Source of the DNA: Saprospiraceae bacterium
Lineage (GTDB): Bacteria > Bacteroidota > Bacteroidia > Chitinophagales > Saprospiraceae
Length of the DNA: 64,000 bases
NCBI GenBank assembly: GCA_016787525.1
Contig: JAEUUP010000129.1
Span: forward strand, 42,540-106,539
Direction: 5' to 3'
The notes beneath the pieces were generated by a model. That model saw nothing but the letters and a program-made list of their open reading frames with translations, was not told where the DNA came from and did no database searches. Position numbers and translations under genes: made by a program. Shown here one piece after another: positions 8,465-16,594 of this stretch (its first letter is position 1; each line of letters starts with the position of its first letter).

Positions 8465-9943
8465 ATGGCTAAGAAAAAAACAGAAAATATTATAGATGAC
8501 TTGCAAAACAACCCCGATTATGTTGTTTTGAATAACCCTTTGGCTGTACCTAAGTTTGTGCGCAAGATTAGCCGAGGCAAAGAACGCTCGCTGAGCGAAG
8601 TTTATACACCTAAGATATTTTTTGAAATTGTGTCGCGTTTGACCCCAATGCACTTAGATACTGAGGGGAATGATTATGTGAAGTTAGATTTTTCGATAAG
8701 TGAATTTTTAACGGCTTCGGGTGCAAAAAACTCAAAAAATTTCTATCGCCATATTCTAGATTGTATAGATTTGTTGCAGACAACGCAGGTCAAGTGGGAA
8801 GATACAGAGTACAATTACGGTATGTCTGTTATTCCGTTCTACAAACACGAAAAAAATAGCGGGGTTGTGGAAATTCACGTCAACAAAGAGTTGGTAAGAA
8901 CTGTTTTAGCCGTGACTCAGCACGAGCATTTTAGTTTTTTGAAAAAATACTTGTTCCGTTTGGACAACGCGCAGGCAATAAAAATTTTTCCCTTCCTGTT
9001 GAGTTGGCGCAATCGAGGTATGGTGGAGATGAAGTTAGAGGCATTTAAGAAAAAATTTGGCTACGATACTGAGGGGTATAAAATTTTTAGCAATCTGGAA
9101 AAATATGTGATTGTCCCTGCTGTCAACGAAATTAATGAAAAAACGGAACTCACTGTTTCATATGAAAAATTAGGTGATAATTTGGATGGTAAGCGTCCGC
9201 GCATCACAGGCTTAAGATTTTTCATTGTGGAACGGAAAAGCCAAAAGCAGTTGCCCCAAACCACAAAAATCGTTGAAAATCAAACAGTTTTGATGTTAGA
9301 GAAAGTAGATGATAAGAGTTATTGGAACGAAATTTTTCGTGTTTTCCGATTGTTTGAAAAAACTCTAATTGAAGATGAGGTGCGTATTTTGGTGACAGGT
9401 TTGAGCAGCTTGGGTAGCGCAGAGTCGGTTTTGGAAGCTGTTTTATATGCCGAAGAAGAACAAGAACGCCGTCGAAAACAAGGAAAACCTTTGATTGAGA
9501 ATTTTAGAGGTTTTATCATCGCAGGCATTCCTCGTGGGATGGGTAAAGGGATTTTAGTCGAAAAAGAAGCAAAACAAAAGCAAAATGCCGAACTTAAAGC
9601 CCGAAAAGCGCAATCAGAACAATTAGAACGTTGGAAAAATGAAGCGGATGAATGGATTGAACGCTATCGCTTGGCCGTGAATGAAGTCATCAGAACCACA
9701 GCGACGGATGCAGAAAAGGAAAATGTTGCCGAAATACTGAGGGGGTCTTCTTCGATTTATAAAGACAAAACAGTGGATGACTTCCGTAATAAAATGTTTA
9801 TTCACGCTTTTATCTCTAAATTTATTGAAGTTTATGCACCCCGATTCGAACCACTAAAGCCACAATTTGAGCCACAATTTGAAGCCTTAAAACTAAAAAT
9901 AAGAGCATTTGATCCTTCTTATCGAAAAAAACTGGCGTATTGA
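8465..9943 (+). CDS. Iteron-plasmid replication initiator (Rep_3-like)
   Basis: A 492-residue protein whose first 260 residues fit the paired winged-helix architecture of Rep_3/RepB-type initiators, which bind iterons and open the origin. Recognisable stretches are VLNNPLAVPKFVRKISRGKERSLSEVYTP, the helix region FLTASGAKNSKNFYRHILDCIDLL, and the second winged helix KIFPFLLSWRNRGMVEMKLEAFKKKFGY. The C-terminal half is charged and helical (QKQNAELKARKAQSEQLERWKNE), longer than in typical plasmid initiators. The upstream iterons and parAB support the call. It carries 10-mer copies at 8659, 9067 and 9735. Confidence 0.85.
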   Translation: MAKKKTENIIDDLQNNPDYVVLNNPLAVPKFVRKISRGKERSLSEVYTPKIFFEIVSRLTPMHLDTEGNDYVKLDFSISEFLTASGAKNSKNFYRHILDCIDLLQTTQVKWEDTEYNYGMSVIPFYKHEKNSGVVEIHVNKELVRTVLAVTQHEHFSFLKKYLFRLDNAQAIKIFPFLLSWRNRGMVEMKLEAFKKKFGYDTEGYKIFSNLEKYVIVPAVNEINEKTELTVSYEKLGDNLDGKRPRITGLRFFIVERKSQKQLPQTTKIVENQTVLMLEKVDDKSYWNEIFRVFRLFEKTLIEDEVRILVTGLSSLGSAESVLEAVLYAEEEQERRRKQGKPLIENFRGFIIAGIPRGMGKGILVEKEAKQKQNAELKARKAQSEQLERWKNEADEWIERYRLAVNEVIRTTATDAEKENVAEILRGSSSIYKDKTVDDFRNKMFIHAFISKFIEVYAPRFEPLKPQFEPQFEALKLKIRAFDPSYRKKLAY

Positions 9944-10008
9944 TAACTCTCATACTGAGGGGTGTCTTTGGGCTTTTCAGCAAGTGTTCAAACACAATTC
10001 AAAACAGC

Positions 10009-11919
10009 ATGAAATTCATTTTTTCCATATTCTTCATTGGTTTGGCTTCTGTTGTGTCAGCACAGTTGAGATTTGAAGTTGTTAAATACCCTGAATTTTT
10101 GACACAAGAAAAGCGATTGTTTATAGCCACAGATTTTAATAATTGGGACCCAAGTAGTGAAGAATATGAGTTAAAAAAAGATGGCAAAGGCGTTTTTAGT
10201 ATCACTTTACCTGATACCTTTCGATATTTTGAATATAAGTTTACACAAGGTTCGTGGCTATCGTCAGAAGGAGGTCCAAATGGCTATGCACGTCCCAATC
10301 GTATTTATGAAAAAAGTAGTTCTGACACATCGAAAACAATAAAAATTGCGATTGAAACATGGGAAACTGTCCCTCAATATGAGTTCATCGTTTCTGGTTT
10401 ACCTAAAAATACACCGCATGATGCTCATATATTCATTGCAGGCAATTTCAATTCTTGGAATCCGTCTGACCCCAATTTTCGTTTGAAAAAGCAGTTGGAT
10501 GGCTCTTATCGCATCTTAGTTTATTCGCAATTACCGAAATTAGAGTATAAATTCACACGTGGTTCGTGGGAATCAGTAGAAGGTCGCAGCAGTGGTAAGG
10601 CGCGCCCCAATCGTATTTTTACCAAAAACAGCTCAATGAGGAATAAAATTGCAGATATTGAGATTCTGAGTTGGGAGGATTTGACGGGTACATTCAATTA
10701 TTATTCAATCTATGATATTTTACTGCTTTTTGCCGCTCTTCAAGGTCTTTTATTCATCATTGCTATACCGGGTATTCAAGATTACAATCGCCTTGCCAAT
10801 CGGTGGTTGTTGATTTTGATGGGTTTTGTGTCGGTTTTGACTTTCATTCGTGTGATGTGGACACATCGTGAAATAGCTGAGAACTACCCTAAGATTCAAC
10901 TTTTGCCTGATTTCATACTCTTGATATATGCACCATTGTTTTACTTTTATTTACAAAAACTGCTTTTTCAGTCTCAAAAACTTGCTGTCAAGCGAGCACT
11001 TCATTTTATACCTGTGCTTCTTCAGTTTTTTGTCTATTTGCCCTACTTTTTGATGGATGCTCGGATTTTAAAACTCAAAATTGTGAATCAAGATACGGAT
11101 CTGCAAATTGTTTTTGGTGGCGTGGGACTTATTGGCTTGATTGCAAATGCCTATTATTGGGCTTTATCGTTTAAAGCTATTCGGGTTTACAAAGAACAAT
11201 ACCAAACGCGATACTCTTACGAGCAAAGCCTACACTATCTCAACACAGTGTTAGCAATACAAGCTATTTGCCTTGTTTTGTGGCTATTTACAGGCATTCT
11301 CTATCTATTCGGAGGTTTTGTATTTGCCCAAAATAGTGATATTATGGAAAAAAGTATAGATGTGATTTGGCTGGTTTTCTCAACTATCAACTATTTTTTA
11401 GGGTACTACGCCATCCATCAGCCCGAAGTTTTCAAAATGCCGCAACCCGAAGAACTGCTCAAAGAAGAGCCGACTTCTGTCATTGAAGCCATTTCTGAAA
11501 AAATACGTACCAAGCCGACCCCCTCAGTATCAGTAGCAAAAGAAAAGGTATGGGATGAGAATTTGACCGTACAAAAAGAAAAAATTGAAGACTATTTGAA
11601 AAAAAGCCGCGCTTATTCAAATCCAAACTTGTCGCTCAACGAATTGGCTGCTAAGTTGAAAATGCCACCACACACCTTATCAAAAATCATAAACGATGGT
11701 TTTGGGGTCAATTTTTTCGATTTTATCAACAGCTACCGCATCGAGGAGTTCAAAAAACTGGTGCATGACCCACGTTACAAGAACCAAACTTTTTTAGCGA
11801 TTGCCTTTGAAGTGGGTTTTAATTCAAAAACAGCTTTTAATCGTTCATTTAAAAAAATGACCAACCAAACGCCACGCGACTATATATTAGGTGTCAACGA
11901 ACAGGTTGAAGAAGCCTAA
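10009..11919 (+). CDS. Membrane-bound AraC-family sensor with two AMPK/CBM48-like domains
   Basis: The start at 10009 is chosen because it gives a signal peptide (MKFIFSIFFIGLASVVSA); an upstream TTG would prepend 23 unlikely residues. Two related domains follow at about residues 30-115 and 125-210. Both carry FN(N/S)W(D/N)P, EYKFT(Q/R)GSW and ARPNRI(Y/F), resembling glycogen-binding AMPK1/CBM48 modules. Seven hydrophobic helices span about 225-470. An AraC helix-turn-helix domain (LSLNELAAKLKMPPHTLSKIIND ... FLAIAFEVGFNSKTAFNRSFKKMTNQTP) ends the 636-residue protein. The layout suggests a one-component sensor reading a periplasmic glucan or sugar and acting on DNA at the membrane. That role is inference. 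Confidence 0.78.
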   Translation: MKFIFSIFFIGLASVVSAQLRFEVVKYPEFLTQEKRLFIATDFNNWDPSSEEYELKKDGKGVFSITLPDTFRYFEYKFTQGSWLSSEGGPNGYARPNRIYEKSSSDTSKTIKIAIETWETVPQYEFIVSGLPKNTPHDAHIFIAGNFNSWNPSDPNFRLKKQLDGSYRILVYSQLPKLEYKFTRGSWESVEGRSSGKARPNRIFTKNSSMRNKIADIEILSWEDLTGTFNYYSIYDILLLFAALQGLLFIIAIPGIQDYNRLANRWLLILMGFVSVLTFIRVMWTHREIAENYPKIQLLPDFILLIYAPLFYFYLQKLLFQSQKLAVKRALHFIPVLLQFFVYLPYFLMDARILKLKIVNQDTDLQIVFGGVGLIGLIANAYYWALSFKAIRVYKEQYQTRYSYEQSLHYLNTVLAIQAICLVLWLFTGILYLFGGFVFAQNSDIMEKSIDVIWLVFSTINYFLGYYAIHQPEVFKMPQPEELLKEEPTSVIEAISEKIRTKPTPSVSVAKEKVWDENLTVQKEKIEDYLKKSRAYSNPNLSLNELAAKLKMPPHTLSKIINDGFGVNFFDFINSYRIEEFKKLVHDPRYKNQTFLAIAFEVGFNSKTAFNRSFKKMTNQTPRDYILGVNEQVEEA

Positions 11920-12038
11920 ATCTCGGAAACGTTCTCGCAACTATTGTCTTTGCACTGCTTTTCTGAAACTAAATTTGCCTAACTACTTCGATTATATATG
12001 AATTTGGCTTTTGGTTTCTAAACAATAAGAATTGCATT

Positions 12039-14255
12039 ATGAAAAATATCATTTCTGTTTTTTATCACAAATCTGTCAGAGCAGGTTTGTGCCTTTCTGT
12101 CCTCGCTCTCATGTTGGCATGGACTTTACCTGACGACAAACCAACCGTTTTCTTGTGTGGCGACTCCACAATGGCAAACAAAGCACTCATTGATGCACCT
12201 GAAACAGGGTGGGGGATGGTTTTTCCTGAGTTTTTCACAGATGCAGTGCGCATCGAAAATCATGCGGTCAATGGACGCTCAACCAAAAGTTTCCGAACGT
12301 TGGGGCATTGGAAAGGGGTGATGGATAAAGTGAAACAAGGCGACTATGTGGTTCTGCAATTTGGGCATAATGACCAAAAAGAAGGCGATACAACACGTTA
12401 TGCAGCCCCACAAACCGACTACAAAAAGAACCTAACCCGATTTATTGAAGAAATAAAAGCCAAAGGAGCAAATCCTATTTTGGCTACTCCCGTCAATCGT
12501 CGCAAATTCGATGACAAAGGTGTCTTCGTAGATCAACATGGAGAGTACCCCTCAGTAGTGCGGGCTTTGGCGAAAGAACTGCACATTCCACTATTGGATA
12601 TGCACCAAAAAAGCCAAAAAGTGATAGAAGCACATGGTGTAGAAGGGTCGAAAAATATTTTTATGCACTTCATCGGTGGTTATTACCTTAAACACCCAAA
12701 AGGTATCGAAGACAATACCCATTTCAGTCGTTACGGTGCTGAATTGATGGCAAGTTTGGCAGCCGAATCTTTGGTTGAAATAGGTCATCCGTTGCGTAGT
12801 TTTCTAAAAAAATCCCCTTTTGAAGAAAAATATGCTTTTGAACTGCCTAAAATTTGCTTGCCCGCTTTTCGGCGCGATACATACAATATTGTCCGTTATG
12901 GCGCAAAACCCGATGGCGTGACACTCAATACGCAAGCCATCAATCAAGCCATTGATATGGCACACCAAGCAGGCGGAGGTGTGGTACTCATTCCCTCGGG
13001 TGTGTGGTTGACGGCAGGCATCGTCTTGAAGAGTAACGTCAATTTACATCTGAACAAAGGTGCATTGGTGCTTTTCACCGACGATAAAAAGGCATTTCCA
13101 TTGGTTGTCGCAACCTATGAAGGTGTTGAAACCTATCGCTGTCAAGCACCTATTTCAGCAACAGATGCTGAAAATATTGCCGTTACAGGCGACGGAATCT
13201 TCGATGGCAACGGGCAAGTGTGGCGTATGCTCAAACGCAGTAAAGTAAATGAGGCCGAATGGAAAAAAATAACGGCTCTCAAAGGAGGTGTTTTTGATGA
13301 GAAAAAAGAAAACTGGTACCCTTCCGAACAGTCCTACAAAGGCAATCAATGGTATAAGCCAGGACTTTTGATGTCGTCGAAAGAAGAATATGAAACCATA
13401 CATGACTTTTTGCGCCCCAATATGGTGGTCATCAATCGGTGCAAAAAAGTATTGCTCGAAGGCGTTACGTTCCAAAACTCACCTGCGTGGACAATGCACC
13501 CACTCTTGACGGAACATTTGACCATCAGAAATGTACTGTCGAAAGCACCGAGTTTTGCTCAAAATAGTGATGCTTTGGACTTAGAGTCGTGCCGCAACGT
13601 TCTTGTTGAAGGCTGCCATTTCGATGTAGGCGATGATGGCATCACGCTCAAGTCTGGGCGCGACGAATTTGGTCGAAAAAGAGGTATTCCTACCGAAAAT
13701 GTCATCATCAAAGACACCAAAGTGTATCAAGCACATGGCGGATTTGTGATTGGCTCCGAAATGTCAGGTGGTGTACGCAATATTTTTGTATCCAATTGCA
13801 CATTCATGGGTTCAGATATTGGCTTACGTTTCAAAACCACACGCGGTAGGGGCGGAATTGTCGAAAATATATACATTTCAGATATTACCATGAGCGATAT
13901 TCCAGCCGAAGCTATTTTGTTCGATATGTACTACAACGGCAAAGAAGCGGCAGAAGCACTCAAAAACCCACAAGGCGATCTAAAACCTGTCAACGAAGGG
14001 ACCCCTCAGTTCCGCAACTTCTTTATTCGCAACATCACTTGCCGTGGGGCGCAATATGGCGTTTTTGTTCAAGGGTTGCCTGAAATGAATGTGCAGAATG
14101 TTGTGATTGAGAATGCCGTTCTACAAGCCAAAAAAGCCATGTTCTGTACAGCAGGGGAGGGCATTCAGTTAAAAAATGTACAGTTTATTGCAGAAGAGAA
14201 AGACATCAAAGTGGTTAATAGTAAAAAAGTTGTAGTCAACGGGGTCAAATATTGA
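12039..14255 (+). CDS. Rhamnogalacturonan acetylesterase (CE12-like)-GH28 polygalacturonase fusion
   Basis: A 738-residue secreted enzyme with two catalytic modules. Residues 35-265 are an SGNH esterase: GDST with the nucleophile Ser43, NGRSTKSF, QFGHND and the Asp/His block DNTHFSRYGAE, as in rhamnogalacturonan acetylesterases. Residues 290-735 are a GH28 right-handed beta-helix, starting YNIVRYGAKPDGVTLN. Its catalytic aspartates lie in NSDALD and VGDDGITLKS, with the family His (QAHGGFVIGSEMSGG) and RFKTTRGRGG. Together they would deacetylate and hydrolyse pectin backbone outside the cytoplasm. araB and araD at 60-63 kb would handle arabinose from pectin side chains. 10-mer copies: 12548 and variant 14002. 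Confidence 0.88.
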   Translation: MKNIISVFYHKSVRAGLCLSVLALMLAWTLPDDKPTVFLCGDSTMANKALIDAPETGWGMVFPEFFTDAVRIENHAVNGRSTKSFRTLGHWKGVMDKVKQGDYVVLQFGHNDQKEGDTTRYAAPQTDYKKNLTRFIEEIKAKGANPILATPVNRRKFDDKGVFVDQHGEYPSVVRALAKELHIPLLDMHQKSQKVIEAHGVEGSKNIFMHFIGGYYLKHPKGIEDNTHFSRYGAELMASLAAESLVEIGHPLRSFLKKSPFEEKYAFELPKICLPAFRRDTYNIVRYGAKPDGVTLNTQAINQAIDMAHQAGGGVVLIPSGVWLTAGIVLKSNVNLHLNKGALVLFTDDKKAFPLVVATYEGVETYRCQAPISATDAENIAVTGDGIFDGNGQVWRMLKRSKVNEAEWKKITALKGGVFDEKKENWYPSEQSYKGNQWYKPGLLMSSKEEYETIHDFLRPNMVVINRCKKVLLEGVTFQNSPAWTMHPLLTEHLTIRNVLSKAPSFAQNSDALDLESCRNVLVEGCHFDVGDDGITLKSGRDEFGRKRGIPTENVIIKDTKVYQAHGGFVIGSEMSGGVRNIFVSNCTFMGSDIGLRFKTTRGRGGIVENIYISDITMSDIPAEAILFDMYYNGKEAAEALKNPQGDLKPVNEGTPQFRNFFIRNITCRGAQYGVFVQGLPEMNVQNVVIENAVLQAKKAMFCTAGEGIQLKNVQFIAEEKDIKVVNSKKVVVNGVKY

Positions 14256-14563
14256 CCCCCTCAGTATGACGAGCCAAAATTCTCTCCTTTGGCTCGTCAT
14301 ATCATCCAATTCCTGCCAAAAACCCGTGCCGATGTGCTGCACAACGCTTCATTTCGTTTCATAGACACTTCATTTAAGTTTTTATACGCTTTATTATCCT
14401 AAATTTCGATAACGATACTGAGGGGTGCATCTTTGCACCATCAAAAGCGAAAACAAATTTTTATTGCCAATGAAACAGCTTTGCCTCGCTTTTGCCATGA
14501 AGCCAATGAAAATGTTTTTTTTAAATCCAATTGTTTAACAAATTTAATTTTTTTTAAAAACCA
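14256..14563. other. Intergenic region with two 10-mer copies
   Basis: Holds a reverse copy of the dispersed 10-mer directly after the stop codon (14257), the terminator hairpin at 14266-14300 and a forward copy at 14416. The rest is AT-rich with no gene seen. Confidence 0.5.
14266..14300 (+). terminator. Hairpin after pectinase gene
   Basis: 13-bp perfect arms ATGACGAGCCAAA and TTTGGCTCGTCAT around a 9-base loop, 11 bp downstream of the stop codon. The left arm overlaps the end of a dispersed 10-mer. No long T tract follows. Confidence 0.7.
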
Positions 14564-15577
14564 GTGAAACAGATTAGAAACCTTTTCGCCGCCCTCATAG
14601 TGGTGGCAACAACAGCTATTGCTTGTGAAAAAGAAACCCTTCAACCACAAAACCCGCAGCACAACACCGAAGTAGATTACAGCCCACCACAGAGCAATAT
14701 CATTCATTTGCGTTCTGGAAGTTCGGTGAACACCCAGACGGTTACGTTCACCAATGCCAGTGGTTTGACTTTATCAGCCAGATTGGTGACACCTAACAAC
14801 ATACAGCCCAATGAAAAATTGCCTGCTATGGTTATTTTGCACGGTTGTGGTGGCATGTGGAGCAACGACAATCCTGCGAATGGCATGAAAAACAATTTCA
14901 ACGAATGGGCCTCAGAATTCAGTGCGCGCCGCATTGTGGCGTTGTTTATTGACAGTTATGTGCCACGTAACCTTGTTGAATTTTGTGAAAAAAATCCAAC
15001 CAACGACACGATTTGCTCACCTGCTTACGAGCGCACAAAAGACCCTTATGCAGGTTTGGCTTATTTGAAAACATTGAGTTATGTGGACGGTAGTCGTATT
15101 GGTATGATGGGTTTTTCGCACGGTGGTTCTACGGCTCTTTCGGCCATCGTTGATGCGCCTTATGTTACTAAATCACTTTGGACTGTGAGCTACAAAATTG
15201 ATAGTACAACGACTTTCAAAGACACAGTATCTGCTCCTGTTGCCAAACCCACCACAGGTGGATTCAAAACGGCTATTGCTTACTATCCTGGAGCGGGTTT
15301 CTTTGGTTATTACGGTAGCACCACAGACTATAAAGTTGGTAAATACCGCAATTATGCGCCCACTTTGATTTTAGGTGCTGCCAAAGACCCTCTATTGCCT
15401 GCTACAAGGGTGTTGAAAGACAAAGCTGTGTATCACAATGGTCAAACCATCGAATTGGTAGAATACGCTAATGCCAACCATTCTTTCGATGAAGCGACTA
15501 CTTCTGGAACAGATGACTTTACTGCTAAAGAAGCAGCTCGAACAAAAGTCTGGAGTTGGTTGACAACTAACTTGTAA
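14564..15577 (+). CDS. Dienelactone-hydrolase-like lipoprotein
   Basis: A 337-residue alpha/beta hydrolase. The GTG start at 14564 gives a lipoprotein signal ending ATTAIAC, with lipidated Cys21. The fold is of the dienelactone hydrolase type: VILHGCGG, the nucleophile elbow GFSHGGS, an acid residue in AAKDPLLPA and the histidine in NANHSFDE. DLH enzymes open lactone rings in aromatic degradation, but many relatives act on other esters. The substrate cannot be read here. It is a monocistronic gene followed by a strong hairpin. Confidence 0.78.
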   Translation: MKQIRNLFAALIVVATTAIACEKETLQPQNPQHNTEVDYSPPQSNIIHLRSGSSVNTQTVTFTNASGLTLSARLVTPNNIQPNEKLPAMVILHGCGGMWSNDNPANGMKNNFNEWASEFSARRIVALFIDSYVPRNLVEFCEKNPTNDTICSPAYERTKDPYAGLAYLKTLSYVDGSRIGMMGFSHGGSTALSAIVDAPYVTKSLWTVSYKIDSTTTFKDTVSAPVAKPTTGGFKTAIAYYPGAGFFGYYGSTTDYKVGKYRNYAPTLILGAAKDPLLPATRVLKDKAVYHNGQTIELVEYANANHSFDEATTSGTDDFTAKEAARTKVWSWLTTNL

Positions 15578-15670
15578 AAGTGCTAATTTGATACCGACGT
15601 AAAAAAGTGCTAAAACGTTGGGGAAATTTTAATAGTTTGCCCAACGTAATTATTTGATTTTCATAGATTT

Positions 15671-15703
15671 AGATTTAGGGAAATTTTAAATTTTCCTAAA
15701 TCT
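15671..15703. other. Inverted repeat downstream of hydrolase gene
   Basis: AGATTTAGGGAAATT and AATTTTCCTAAATCT form 15-bp arms with one mismatch. This is AT-rich and may be a weak terminator or a structural repeat. Confidence 0.45.
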
Positions 15704-15734
15704 GGGTAACAATTTAATGTCGGTATTAAAATCT

Positions 15735-15786
15735 AAACTGATAAAGCCTCGATTTTCGTGATAGAAAATCGAGGCTTTATCAGTTT
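15735..15786. terminator. Bidirectional terminator hairpin
   Basis: Two perfect 23-bp arms (15735-15757 and 15764-15786) around the loop GTGATA. It lies between the convergent hydrolase gene and the LytTR regulator gene, so it can serve both. Confidence 0.85.
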
Positions 15787-15820
15787 ATAAATGCTTAGGA
15801 GCATTTAAAGATACTCAGTT

Positions 15821-16594
15821 TTAACGCTCCCACCAACGTTTGAAGGCGGGGGCTTTTTCGCGACTAATATCTTGAGACATACTGAGGGGGGCCTTTAAAT
15901 GCAAAACCAATTTTTGATTTTCTAAAGGTTTGATACTTTGAATGGCATCAATGTGAATGATACTTTGGCGATTGGCACGGTAATAAAACTTAGGATTCAG
16001 CAATTCTTCGATTTCATCAAGCGTGGTATAATCGGTGATGAAACGCTCACCGCTGAATGTGTAGATATAAATCAAACTATCGCGCAGAAAAAGGGCAATG
16101 TCTTTGGTCATAATCGGTACCCAATTGCGTTTGACGCTGACCACAAATTTTTCCTTATAGATAGGTATTTTTTTATCATTACTTTGGATGGTTTGCATGA
16201 GGTCGGGTAGGGTATTGGGCGCGCTATCCATACTACCGATGATAAGGCGTGCTTTTTGAATAGCCTTTTTCAAGTCTTCGGCATCAACAGGCTTGAGCAA
16301 ATAATCAATGCCATTGACTTTGAACGCTCTGACAGCATACTCATCATAAGCGGTTGTGAAAATGATGGGACATTTAAGCTGAAAATGTTCAAAAAGTTCA
16401 AAACTGATACCATCGCTGAGTTGAATATCCATAAACATCAAGTCTGGTTCAGCGTTGTTGAGCAGCCAGCGTTTGGCTGTTTTGAGACTGGGTAGAATCT
16501 CAATAACTTGAACATCGTCGGCGACAGCCGTTATTTTACTGTGCAATTGGCGTGCAATGAGTGATTCGTCTTCAATAATTATCGCTTTTATCAT
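15821..16594 (-). CDS. LytTR-family response regulator
   Basis: A 257-residue two-component regulator. The receiver domain (residues 1-125) shows the acidic pair in EDES, the phosphoacceptor Asp in LMFMDIQLSDG, the Thr switch in FTTAYDEYA and the Lys in LLKPVD. The C-terminal 105 residues are a LytTR DNA-binding domain (KDIALFLRDSLIYIYTFSGERF ... FYRANRQSIIHIDAIQSI). It overlaps the upstream histidine kinase gene by 4 bp, so the two form a translationally coupled pair. A 10-mer copy lies at 15880. Confidence 0.93.
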   Translation of the reverse strand: MIKAIIIEDESLIARQLHSKITAVADDVQVIEILPSLKTAKRWLLNNAEPDLMFMDIQLSDGISFELFEHFQLKCPIIFTTAYDEYAVRAFKVNGIDYLLKPVDAEDLKKAIQKARLIIGSMDSAPNTLPDLMQTIQSNDKKIPIYKEKFVVSVKRNWVPIMTKDIALFLRDSLIYIYTFSGERFITDYTTLDEIEELLNPKFYYRANRQSIIHIDAIQSIKPLENQKLVLHLKAPLSMSQDISREKAPAFKRWWER

